NCBI GenBank assembly: GCA_023250385.1
Contig: JAHFAU010000093.1
Coordinates: 1-7,924 of the forward strand
Direction of reading: 5' to 3'
Length of the DNA: 7,924 bases
Origin: Anaerolineales bacterium
GTDB lineage: Bacteria > Chloroflexota > Anaerolineae > Anaerolineales > E44-bin32
The stretch's first letter is position 1; each line of letters starts with the position of its first letter. The notes below the pieces were generated by a model. That model saw only the letters and a program-made list of their open reading frames with translations, was not told the origin of the DNA and did no database searches. A program made the translations under genes and the position numbers. Below, piece after piece: positions 1 through 6,115 of this stretch.

Positions 1-805
1 CGATCAGACGGCTCTTTCCCAAGCCGGCCTCGCCGAGCAGACACAAAATTCCGCCACGTCCCTCGCGTAGATCTGCAAGCGCCTTCTTGATCTGCTCCAG
101 TTCTTTGGACCTTCCGATCAGTTGCGCCGACAGCCCTTCGATCCCCCGCAGTCGCCCGGGTTGGGCCTTCGGGCCGGTCACCCGATAAGCCGCAACCGGA
201 TCCTTTCGGCCCTTGATCTCCATTCCACCCAGCGGTTCCAAGTCGAACAGCGGAGCGACTAGTTTGTAGGTCGGCTCGGCGATCTGCACGGTACCCGGCA
301 GGGCAGTCTGTTCCATCCGGGAAGCGACGTTGACCGCATCACCCATCGCGGTATATTCCATTGCCAGGTCAGAGCCGATGTCCCCCACGACCACTGGGCC
401 GGTGTTAATCCCCACTCGAACGCCGAAGTCCAGACCGTACTCGGTCCGCGCCCGCTCGCAGAACGGCTTGATCCCCTCCAGGATGTCCAGGCCGGCCAGG
501 ATTGCCCGCTGGGCATCATCTTCGTGTGCCAGGGGCGCGCCAAAGAAGGCCAGAATCGCATCACCCATCAGGCGAGCAAGGGTCCCCTCGTAGCGGTAGA
601 TCGGGGCGATCAAGCAGTCGAAGGCCTGGCCCATGATCTCGGCCCACTCTTCCGGGTCCATGTCCTCGGCCATCGAAGTGGAGCCTTTGACGTCCGAGAA
701 CAAGATCGTGACTACCCGCCGTTCCCCTTGCATCGTCCGGCCGGTGCGGGCCGCCTTGAGTTTCTCTGCGTATTCTTGGGGTATCGGGATGCGAGCTTGG
801 CTCAT
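1..805 (-). CDS. Class III adenylate/guanylate cyclase fused to AAA-type ATPase (partial, C-terminus outside window)
   Basis: The visible 268 residues hold a class III nucleotide cyclase catalytic domain (about residues 30-185), a linker, and the start of a P-loop ATPase. The cyclase core shows LFSDVKGST with metal-binding Asp38, LMGDAILAFFGAP with the second metal Asp82, and YTAMGDAVNVASRMEQ with Asn159 and Arg163 where the transition-state residues lie. Thr152 occupies the place often held by Asp, as in class IIIb enzymes, so ATP to cAMP is the likelier reaction. The Walker A motif GEAGLGKS is at 258-265, after the phrase LIGRSKELEQI typical of AAA_16/predicted-ATPase modules. Known relatives continue with TPR repeats, but that part lies beyond base 1. 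The ATG at 805 follows the UBP gene by 13 bases and has no clear Shine-Dalgarno, suggesting translational coupling. A GTG ten codons upstream, inside the UBP gene, is a possible alternative. No membrane segment is seen, so the protein is probably cytosolic. Confidence 0.93.
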   Translation of the reverse strand, partial: MSQARIPIPQEYAEKLKAARTGRTMQGERRVVTILFSDVKGSTSMAEDMDPEEWAEIMGQAFDCLIAPIYRYEGTLARLMGDAILAFFGAPLAHEDDAQRAILAGLDILEGIKPFCERARTEYGLDFGVRVGINTGPVVVGDIGSDLAMEYTAMGDAVNVASRMEQTALPGTVQIAEPTYKLVAPLFDLEPLGGMEIKGRKDPVAAYRVTGPKAQPGRLRGIEGLSAQLIGRSKELEQIKKALADLREGRGGILCLLGEAGLGKSRLI

Positions 806-818
806 CCAGGTCGACCGG

Positions 819-1187
819 CTAACGCCGCAGGCCACCCCGCAGCGCGGGAGGAGGAGCTAACACGGCCTCATCTTTGTAGCACCAGAGCCAATCCTCTCCT
901 GGTTCGTAGGATTGAATCAGCGGGTGGCCGGTCAGTTCGCAATGAGTTCGCACATGGTGGTTCTTGGCCATGTCGCAGCAGCCCACGTAGCCGCAGGTCA
1001 GGCAGATGCGGAGATGGGGCCAGCTGTCGCCGAGTGCCACGCAATCAGCACACACATCGGCGCTGCTTGGAGTGACGGGATGGATCAGCTCGAAGTGGCG
1101 GCACTCCCGCATTGTGGTCGTGCCGGTCCAGAGCTGACGCAGCGTTCGGTAAGGTTCCTCTTGCTCTGGGTCTTCTCGCCGGGGCAT
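819..1187 (-). CDS. UBP-type zinc finger protein
   Basis: This 122-residue protein is almost entirely one UBP-type zinc finger, the fold that in eukaryotic deubiquitinases and HDAC6 binds the free C-terminus of ubiquitin. The likely zinc ligands are all present: Cys29 and His31, Cys46 and Cys49 (CADC), Cys62 and Cys65 (CLTCG), Cys70/71 (VGCCD), and His77/78, His82 and His88. The bacterial signature PGEDWLWCYKDE follows at 96-107. Bacterial stand-alone members have no established role. The first 25 residues are polar and lie outside the domain. The start could instead be the internal ATG at 1112 (MRECRHF), which has no clear ribosome-binding site; the ATG at 1187 has GGAGAGG 14 bases upstream, a long spacing. 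The tail is proline-rich and contains LRGG four residues before the true end. The gene lies 24 bases after the LiaF-like gene and 13 before the cyclase gene. Confidence 0.9.
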   Translation of the reverse strand: MPRREDPEQEEPYRTLRQLWTGTTTMRECRHFELIHPVTPSSADVCADCVALGDSWPHLRICLTCGYVGCCDMAKNHHVRTHCELTGHPLIQSYEPGEDWLWCYKDEAVLAPPPALRGGLRR

Positions 1188-1211
1188 CGTCGGCCGGTAC
1201 GCCTCTCCGTC

Positions 1212-1703
1212 TCAAATGCTGCGGCGACCGGTCGCTCGAAAAACGCCGGCCAAGAGCATCAGCCCGATCAGGATCAGAATGACCGGCCATCCGACCGCGA
1301 CCAGGTCCCGTACCGCCTGATTGCCTTCCTGCAGGCCTCGGATCACCAGGATCCCCCCCGGAATCAAGGGCCACCAATGGGTGCGACCCTCGTACAGTGA
1401 GGCGATCACGAAAATCGCGATGAAGCCGAGGCCCAAAGCAATTGAATCGAAATCGCCGAAGTCCCGGATCGAGCCCGCGGCCAGGTTGCCCAGGCCGATT
1501 CCCAGCAGAATACAGCCTGGGATGAGCAGCCCATATGCCTTGCGATAGAAATAGCCGGCAACGAAGGCGCCGCCGATCACGACCGGCCAGGCCCGATCGG
1601 CAAACCCCTCGATGAACTGGCTGGCCAGCAGCATGAGACCGATCACGATCAGCACGGCTCCGACTGCGACCCGTCCCTGACCTGGCTTGGCTATCGGTTT
1701 CAT
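1212..1703 (-). CDS. LiaF-like multi-pass membrane protein
   Basis: A hydrophobic 163-residue protein, nearly all membrane. Likely helices lie at about 12-29, 38-53, 57-76, 87-103, 109-122 and 137-154. The phrases GAVLIVIGLMLLASQF, AWPVVIGGAFVAG and LLIPGCILLGIGLG resemble the transmembrane region shared by LiaI/LiaF (DUF5668-type) proteins, which in Firmicutes belong to cell-envelope stress sensing. No cytosolic LiaF C-terminal domain follows, so the match is to the membrane part only. A Trp-Pro pair starts three hydrophobic stretches (residues 39, 111 and 139), pointing to internal repetition. The reading frame is open upstream to 1913, but that stretch overlaps the small membrane gene and codes for low-quality, Arg-rich sequence, so ATG 1703 is preferred. 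A purine run (minus strand of 1718-1725) lies 14 bases upstream. Its position behind an exporter suggests an envelope or accessory role, which is inference. Confidence 0.8.
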   Translation of the reverse strand: MKPIAKPGQGRVAVGAVLIVIGLMLLASQFIEGFADRAWPVVIGGAFVAGYFYRKAYGLLIPGCILLGIGLGNLAAGSIRDFGDFDSIALGLGFIAIFVIASLYEGRTHWWPLIPGGILVIRGLQEGNQAVRDLVAVGWPVILILIGLMLLAGVFRATGRRSI

Positions 1704-1729
1704 CGAAGATCTGACCGTCCCTTCCGATT

Positions 1730-1954
1730 TCAATTTCGCCTGGCCGGCCAAAGGGTCCATGCCAGCGCGTTCAACCCCGCGAATACAACCGAGGCGATGC
1801 ACAAGCTGGCGACGCTCTGCCCGACTTCGTAGCCGGACCACAGGAATCCGATCCAGTAGAGCATGAAGACCAACCAGAGGGTCGTCGTGACGATCGTGAA
1901 GGCAATCCGCCACGGGATGGCTCGTCGTTTACCTGCTTGGGACTTGTCTTCCAT
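1730..1954 (-). CDS. Small two-helix membrane protein of unknown function
   Basis: A 74-residue protein with a basic, polar N-terminus (MEDKSQAGKRRAIPWR) and two hydrophobic segments at about 17-39 and 47-69, joined by a short WSGYEVGQ-like loop and ending in the basic tail WPARRN. By the positive-inside rule both ends face the cytosol. No family is recognised with confidence. A TTG at 1996 in the same frame would add 14 residues, but these lie in the inverted repeat behind the permease gene and look non-coding. ATG 1954 is preferred, with AAGGAG 13 bases upstream (minus strand of 1968-1973). The gene sits 54 bases after the second permease and 26 before the LiaF-like gene, so it may be an accessory subunit or regulator of the exporter. 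That role is inferred from position only. Confidence 0.72.
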   Translation of the reverse strand: MEDKSQAGKRRAIPWRIAFTIVTTTLWLVFMLYWIGFLWSGYEVGQSVASLCIASVVFAGLNALAWTLWPARRN

Positions 1955-1964
1955 TGCTGACGAT

Positions 1965-2005
1965 CTGCTCCTTGAGCAGGTCGGATCGATTGACAATCGA
2001 CCGAC
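1965..2005 (-). promoter_or_regulatory. Two tandem hairpins between the second permease and the small membrane gene
   Basis: Nearly the whole 54-base gap is made of two adjoining inverted repeats. The first in the transcript spans 1980-2005: GTCGG pairs with CCGAC and TCGATT with AATCGA, with one unpaired base at 1985 and a 3-base loop, giving 11 pairs. The second spans 1965-1979: CTGCTC pairs with GAGCAG around a 3-base loop, giving 6 pairs. The AAGGAG ribosome-binding site of the next gene lies in the loop and 3' arm of the second hairpin. No T-run follows on the minus strand, so this is not a standard terminator. It may limit translation of the downstream genes or mark an mRNA processing or stability site. 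Confidence 0.6.
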
Positions 2006-2008
2006 TAC

Positions 2009-3247
2009 TCACAACTCATAGCGGAAGCGCTTGATCCCGAAACCGAAGAGCGCGGCGGACATGCCGGCAAGCACCAGGAGCGGGACCAGCACGTCCTGGA
2101 GTTCGCCGTTCCTAAACATGAGGGAAGTATAGCTGTCCATTGCCCAGGCGACGGGAGAAACATGCCCGACCACCCGCATGAAAGGCGGCACTAGTTCCAA
2201 CGGCCACCAGGCACCTCCCAGAGGCGCCAGAGTCAGTCCAAGCAGATTGGTCACGCCGGCGGCCTGCTGCTCGTTCTTGAGAAAACCCCCCAAGGCGAAC
2301 GAGAGGGCGGTGCAGGTCAGGGTGAAAGTGAGGATCACCAGGACCAACGCCACCAGGTCCCGGCCGAAGTTGATCCCGGTAACAACCCCGATCGCGAAGA
2401 CGACGCCGTACTGCAGGGTGCCGAGCGAGAATCGACTGAGGATCTTGCCGCCGAGCAGCTGGGCTCGCGTGATCGGCATCGTCGCCAGGCGCTGCAGGGT
2501 CCACTGTTTCTTTTCGCCAACCAGGATACCCATTCCTCCCAACACGGTGAACAACGCAAACATCGACCCCATGCCGGGCACGGATTGCCCGAATCCACCG
2601 AGATCTGGAGCGGAGCTTGGGTCGGGCGCTTCGCCGGCACTCAGCACAAAGTCCACGCTGGCCGGGCTCTCTTCCCAGAGCTCGGCCGCTCGGGTGTAGA
2701 CCCGCTGGGGGTAACCCTCGTCGACAATCGAGCCTGGCAGAACCGCCGCGCCAATTCGGGAGGCGATCACCGCACCGTTGACCCGGGTCAGGGCGGCTTC
2801 GACCGCCTGCCGAATGAAGCTCGGTGCGCTGAAACTCTCCAGCGACACGTAGCGAATCCGAACCGGCTCGAACGCCCGCACCTGCTCGCTGAATCCGGGC
2901 GGAATCTCGATCAGAGCCAGGCTATCGCCCTCCCGCACCCGTTCCAGCGCCTGCTCAGTGCCAAGGGTCGAATCACCTTCCATCTGGCAGAAGTCCTCCG
3001 GGTCATTGTCCAATGGGCAGAGCACTATGCTGGAGTTGGCCTGGCGCAGGCTCTGCAGGAACTGGGCGCTGACCTCCCCCGCATCGTGGTCGATCAGATC
3101 CACCCGAATCCGGGACGGCCGGCCGCTGGGGATGAAGATCCCCAGGATGATGGTCATTCCCACCGGGATGGCCAACAAGCCGACGAGATTGCCGCGGTTG
3201 ACCATGAACAAGCGCAGGTCGTTGATGGCAATCTGGAGTACTTTCAC
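2009..3247 (-). CDS. ABC-2 type transporter permease (second permease)
   Basis: A 412-residue integral membrane permease of an ABC-2 exporter. The first helix is at about 19-40 (LVGLLAIPVGMTIILGIFIP). A large outside domain of about 185 residues follows, then five or so helices at about 226-244, 272-291, 298-320, 331-350 and 386-404. After the second helix comes EKKQWTLQRLATMPITRAQLLGGK, the family's coupling-helix phrase that contacts the ATPase. Near the end, GGAWWPLELVPPFM and SPVAWAMDSY are also typical. Cys77 and Cys87 in the outside domain could form a disulfide. The start codon is GTG at 3247, two bases after the stop of the first permease. Its ribosome-binding site (GAGG) lies inside the end of that gene, so the two should be translationally coupled and form a heterodimer. 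The substrate is unknown. Confidence 0.93.
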   Translation of the reverse strand: MKVLQIAINDLRLFMVNRGNLVGLLAIPVGMTIILGIFIPSGRPSRIRVDLIDHDAGEVSAQFLQSLRQANSSIVLCPLDNDPEDFCQMEGDSTLGTEQALERVREGDSLALIEIPPGFSEQVRAFEPVRIRYVSLESFSAPSFIRQAVEAALTRVNGAVIASRIGAAVLPGSIVDEGYPQRVYTRAAELWEESPASVDFVLSAGEAPDPSSAPDLGGFGQSVPGMGSMFALFTVLGGMGILVGEKKQWTLQRLATMPITRAQLLGGKILSRFSLGTLQYGVVFAIGVVTGINFGRDLVALVLVILTFTLTCTALSFALGGFLKNEQQAAGVTNLLGLTLAPLGGAWWPLELVPPFMRVVGHVSPVAWAMDSYTSLMFRNGELQDVLVPLLVLAGMSAALFGFGIKRFRYEL

Positions 3248-3249
3248 AA

Positions 3250-4662
3250 CTAGGCGACCTCAAATCGCCGATTGAAGAGCCACACCCCCAGCAGGTACAT
3301 CAATCCGCCCTGGACCACCAAGACCAGCAGGTTGAGGCCGATGTCGCTGTCTCCCCCGGCGAGCTTCTCGAAGGCCTCCCGTCCCCAGTACACCAGCGAG
3401 AACACCCCCGCGATCTTGGGGAGGGTGAATCCAAATGCGCCGCCCAGTACGCCCATTGCCATGTTGGTGATCGGGGCGAGGATGTTTCCCTGCTCGGGAG
3501 AACGCACGATCGCGGCCAGCAGGATGCCGAATCCGGAGACGGCCAGCGCTACCGAGAGCAGCAGGCCGGCGAGCAGCGGGAGGTTATCGCCCCAGATAAA
3601 GTCGAATTTGCCCTGCAACAAGCTGCCGACCAGGGTGAGCGCGAGAATCAACACCAAGAGTTGAAAGAGCACGGTCAGAAATACCCCGCCGAGATTGCCG
3701 GCCAGAATCGCCGAGCGCGGAGTGGGTGAGACCACCATCCGCTGCAAGGTGCCCTGCCGGCGCTCGTTGTGCAGCCCGAGGACGCCAAATTGGGCGGTAA
3801 ACAGCGCGAAGAACATCGCCTGGGCGGAGCCGACAAAGACCAGGATGCCCCGGGTTGCTCCGCCGTCGGAGGATCCTTCAATCGTCTGCGGGTCCAGCCC
3901 GACGGTGTTGCCGGCCCGCGAGAACGCGCAACTAAAGGCGGATTCGAAATCGACCTGGCCCAGAGTGGCCGGCCCATAGCTGGCTTGCAACTCTTCAAAG
4001 CTGGAGGCCATGGCGATGTTGCCTGCCGCGATCTGATTGGTAATGCCCTCGGCAATGCTGCGCACCACCTGGGAGGAGATCGGGCTGCCGCTATTTGCGT
4101 AGACTGAGATTCCAGTCTGCTCCAGCCGAGGATGAATCATCGGCAAATAGGAGATTCGCTGGGTGAAGTCTTCCGGGATGATCAGTGCAGCCGTGTAGAT
4201 TCCCTGCTCGACTGCGGCCCTGGCTGCCCCATCGACGAACGCCTGGCTGCTAGGCGCCAGCTGTTGGAACTCCAGCTCACCGCTCGCCACCAGCGAGTTG
4301 GCCAGAGCCTCGTCGAACTCGACCGCCTCGGTAAATCCGAAGAGGGTAACAGACGGCGGACCGCTCTGAGCTTGTTCGAAAAGCTGGCAGGCCGGAAGCT
4401 CGATCGTACTCCCTTGATCGCCAGGCACCAACAATGAGGTATAGATACTTCCATAGCTGAATCCGAGCTGACCGGGTTGATCATGATTCACCACGGCGAT
4501 CGGGATGTCGGCAATTGGAACGTCGCCGCTGCCCAGGCCGCCGAACGCCAACGCGACGATCGTGGAGAGTACCAATGGCGAAGCCACCATGATCAACACC
4601 AGGTTGCGATCGGTGAAAGTCGTGTAGATCTCTTTCCAGGCGATGGTCAGGATCTTGCGCAA
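3250..4662 (-). CDS. ABC-2 type transporter permease (first permease)
   Basis: A 470-residue permease, the larger partner of the exporter. It has an amphipathic start (MRKILTIAWKEIYTTFTDRN), a first helix at about 21-42, a very large outside domain at about 43-270, then helices at about 273-297, 324-349, 361-387, 394-413 and 443-463. The coupling phrase ERRQGTLQRMVVSPTPRSAILAGN is at 300-323. Two cysteines lie outside the membrane (Cys92 and Cys245) and could pair. This layout, with a long domain between the first two helices, is that of the ABC2_membrane_3/NatB-like group, whose members export drugs, peptides, sodium ions or lipids. The start codon is TTG at 4662; GGAGAG sits six bases upstream and the N-terminus begins as related proteins do, so the rare start is well supported. 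The gene follows the ATPase gene after 34 bases. Confidence 0.93.
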   Translation of the reverse strand: MRKILTIAWKEIYTTFTDRNLVLIMVASPLVLSTIVALAFGGLGSGDVPIADIPIAVVNHDQPGQLGFSYGSIYTSLLVPGDQGSTIELPACQLFEQAQSGPPSVTLFGFTEAVEFDEALANSLVASGELEFQQLAPSSQAFVDGAARAAVEQGIYTAALIIPEDFTQRISYLPMIHPRLEQTGISVYANSGSPISSQVVRSIAEGITNQIAAGNIAMASSFEELQASYGPATLGQVDFESAFSCAFSRAGNTVGLDPQTIEGSSDGGATRGILVFVGSAQAMFFALFTAQFGVLGLHNERRQGTLQRMVVSPTPRSAILAGNLGGVFLTVLFQLLVLILALTLVGSLLQGKFDFIWGDNLPLLAGLLLSVALAVSGFGILLAAIVRSPEQGNILAPITNMAMGVLGGAFGFTLPKIAGVFSLVYWGREAFEKLAGGDSDIGLNLLVLVVQGGLMYLLGVWLFNRRFEVA

Positions 4663-4670
4663 GCTTGGCT

Positions 4671-4689
4671 CTCCGCTGGGAAGCTGGAG
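4671..4689 (-). promoter_or_regulatory. Hairpin covering the ribosome-binding site of the first permease
   Basis: On the minus strand CTCC pairs with the GGAG of the ribosome-binding site, and GCT pairs with AGC inside it, leaving one unpaired A and a TCCC loop: 7 pairs in all. The hairpin begins 7 bases after the ATPase stop codon, so ribosomes ending there could open it and couple the two genes. Short pairings with a GGAG site arise by chance fairly often, so this is tentative. Confidence 0.35.
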
Positions 4690-4696
4690 GCTCGGG

Positions 4697-5698
4697 TCAA
4701 TCCCGCAGGGCTCGCCCGGTCAGATTCAGAAAGACGGCTTCCAGATCCGGCTCGCGGACCTCCACGGATTGGATCTCGACCCCGGCCCGGTTCGTGATCT
4801 GGAGGATGTCGGGCAGCGCCTTGCGGCCGCGCTTGGCTTGGATCAGGATCAATCCGCTGGTGTTAGTGACGGACTCGCCACCGGGTCCAGGCGGGTCGTA
4901 GCTGGTCCGGGTAACTCCTGGCACCTGGTCTCGGATTTGCTGCAGCAGGCCGGAATCCACTGCCTGGTCTCCGACCGCGAAGACCAGCTGATCCTCCTCG
5001 CCGACCTGCTGAATGAGATCCCCCTGGGTCCCCAGCGCAATCACCTCGCCGTGGTCGATGATCCCCACTCGGTCGCTGAGTTCCTGGGCCTCTTCCATGA
5101 GGTGGGTGGTGTATAGAACGGTCATGCCTTGCTCATCGCGGAGCTGCTTGACGGTGTCGAGGATCCGGCGCCGGCTCTGCGGATCAATCCCGACCGTCGG
5201 TTCGTCCATGAAGACCAGCTCCGGCCGATGGAGCAGGCCGACCCCAACGTTGAGCCGTCGTTTCATACCTCCGGAGAAGGTATCGACCTTGTCTTTCTGC
5301 CGATCGGTGAGCCCGATGAAGGAAAGAACTTCCTCCACTCGTCCGGACAAGTCATTCCCCCGCAGGTCGTACATCTTTCCGAAGAATTCCAAATTCTGGC
5401 GAGCGTTCAAGCTTGGATAGAGGGCGATATCCTGAGGCACCACCCCAATCAGCCGCTTGGCCTGCAGCGGCTGCTTGCTGATCGAGTGCCCTCCGATGAG
5501 TGCATCGCCCTGGGTGGGTTCCAAGAGCCCGCTCATCATCGAGATGGTGGTTGTCTTTCCCGCTCCGTTCGGGCCCAGCAGGCTGAAGATCTCCCCCTTG
5601 TGGATCTCGAGCTCAACGCCTTTGACTGCCTGGACCTCGGAGCCGTCCGGGCGCCGGAAAGTTTTGGTCAGGTCGTGCGTCACTACCATGCTCTGCAT
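4697..5698 (-). CDS. ABC-2 exporter ATP-binding protein
   Basis: This 333-residue cytosolic ATPase powers the exporter formed with the two permeases downstream. All nucleotide-binding motifs are intact: Walker A GPNGAGKT at 42-49, the Q-loop at PQD 88-90, signature FSGGM at 141-145, Walker B LVFMDE at 161-166 with the catalytic Glu166, and the H-loop His199 in YTTHLMEEA. The signature followed by KRRLNVGVGLLHRP and the Walker B tail PTVGIDPQSRR is typical of the DrrA/NatA/CcmA group. A C-terminal domain of about 100 residues ends in VREPDLEAVFLNLTGRALRD, the usual closing phrase of that group. The frame is open upstream to 5884, but that part overlaps the rhodanese gene and is not protein-like. 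ATG 5698 has AAGGA about 7 bases upstream and begins just before the domain. The gene follows the rhodanese after 41 bases. Confidence 0.96.
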   Translation of the reverse strand: MQSMVVTHDLTKTFRRPDGSEVQAVKGVELEIHKGEIFSLLGPNGAGKTTTISMMSGLLEPTQGDALIGGHSISKQPLQAKRLIGVVPQDIALYPSLNARQNLEFFGKMYDLRGNDLSGRVEEVLSFIGLTDRQKDKVDTFSGGMKRRLNVGVGLLHRPELVFMDEPTVGIDPQSRRRILDTVKQLRDEQGMTVLYTTHLMEEAQELSDRVGIIDHGEVIALGTQGDLIQQVGEEDQLVFAVGDQAVDSGLLQQIRDQVPGVTRTSYDPPGPGGESVTNTSGLILIQAKRGRKALPDILQITNRAGVEIQSVEVREPDLEAVFLNLTGRALRD

Positions 5699-5700
5699 GT

Positions 5701-5722
5701 TGGCATCCTTATCTGATGGCCA
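5701..5722 (-). promoter_or_regulatory. Hairpin around the ribosome-binding site of the ABC ATPase gene
   Basis: On the minus strand TGGC(C)ATC pairs with GATGCCA (7 pairs, one bulged C) around the loop AGATAAG. The AAGGA ribosome-binding site runs from the loop into the 3' arm, and the start codon follows 2 bases after the stem. The stem is modest and could be a chance event. It is listed because two other junctions of the same gene block show a similar arrangement. Confidence 0.35.
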
Positions 5723-5739
5723 CTTTCTTGATGAGGATC

Positions 5740-6111
5740 TCAGTCGGCGGGCAGTTGACGAACGAGCTCGCCCTCCAGCAGATAGCCGGCCTGTTCCCAT
5801 TCCGAAAGCCCACCCGAATAGCGCCACAAGTTCTTGTACCCCCGACCGTCGAGAAAGTGGTAGGCCATGATGCTGGACGGGCACAGTCGGTCGGAACAGT
5901 AGACCACGATCTCCTCCTGCGGATCGAGCTGCGAAAGGAGATCATCGGGTTCGTACAGGTTGAGGGATCCTGGGATGTGTTTGCCGCGAAAGGCGAACTC
6001 TCCCAGGGTCATGACGAGGTTGAAATGGTCGCCGCGATCCAGTTTGGTCTTAAGCTCCTCGAGGGTCATCTCATTCATGTCGGGTTGTTCGGCAATGCGG
6101 CGCGCAGCCAT
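5740..6111 (-). CDS. Single-domain rhodanese-like protein
   Basis: A 123-residue cytosolic protein that is one rhodanese domain, a fold that carries sulfur on a cysteine persulfide. The pattern is complete: MTLEELKTKLDRGDHFNLV at the start, the CH2A-like phrase GKHIPGSLNL at 43-52, the active-site strand IVVYCSDRLCPSS with the likely catalytic Cys72, and GYKNLWRYSGGLSEWEQAGY at 91-110. The active loop has a second cysteine (Cys77) and lacks the usual Gly-x-Arg-Ser, so it is not a textbook thiosulfate sulfurtransferase. The usual DVR after the second strand is replaced by MTLGE. The start is unsettled. ATG 6111 has no ribosome-binding site and overlaps a TATAAT box; ATG 6078 (residue 12) or 6069 would begin at the domain boundary. 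It is the first gene of the minus-strand block. A link to the exporter is only positional. Confidence 0.9.
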   Translation of the reverse strand: MAARRIAEQPDMNEMTLEELKTKLDRGDHFNLVMTLGEFAFRGKHIPGSLNLYEPDDLLSQLDPQEEIVVYCSDRLCPSSIMAYHFLDGRGYKNLWRYSGGLSEWEQAGYLLEGELVRQLPAD

Positions 6112-6115
6112 TATA
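6110..6115 (-). promoter_or_regulatory. Possible -10 box for the minus-strand gene block
   Basis: A perfect TATAAT lies on the minus strand just where the rhodanese frame first offers an ATG. If it is used, transcription would begin near 6103 and translation at ATG 6078 or 6069, leaving a short leader. No good TTGACA-like box is seen 16-18 bases upstream; the stretch there is GC-rich. The call is therefore weak. Confidence 0.3.

Noticed and set aside
811..818. GGTCGACC palindrome just before the cyclase start as an operator
   Set aside because: An 8-base palindrome is common by chance in GC-rich DNA, and the site lies inside a gene block with no promoter signal.
524..1400. Plus-strand open frames of 183 and 162 residues
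   Set aside because: They lie opposite the UBP-finger, cyclase and LiaF-like genes, show no recognisable domain, and are explained by codon bias of the minus-strand genes.
1704..1913. A 70-residue N-terminal extension of the LiaF-like protein
   Set aside because: It overlaps the small membrane gene in another frame and is Arg/His-rich, unlike the hydrophobic body of the protein. ATG 1703 gives a normal start.
1..1954. A Pycsar- or CBASS-like defence unit: nucleotide cyclase near small membrane proteins
   Set aside because: The cyclase is fused to an AAA-type ATPase as in ordinary regulatory cyclases. Neither membrane protein has a cyclic-nucleotide-binding domain. No other defence gene or mobile element is nearby.
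2585..3253. Plus-strand open frame of 222 residues opposite the second permease
   Set aside because: Its translation is low-complexity and domain-free, while the minus strand codes for a clear ABC-2 permease.
5699..5884. A 62-residue N-terminal extension of the ABC ATPase
   Set aside because: It overlaps the rhodanese coding region in another frame and has no domain. ATG 5698 has a ribosome-binding site and fits the family.
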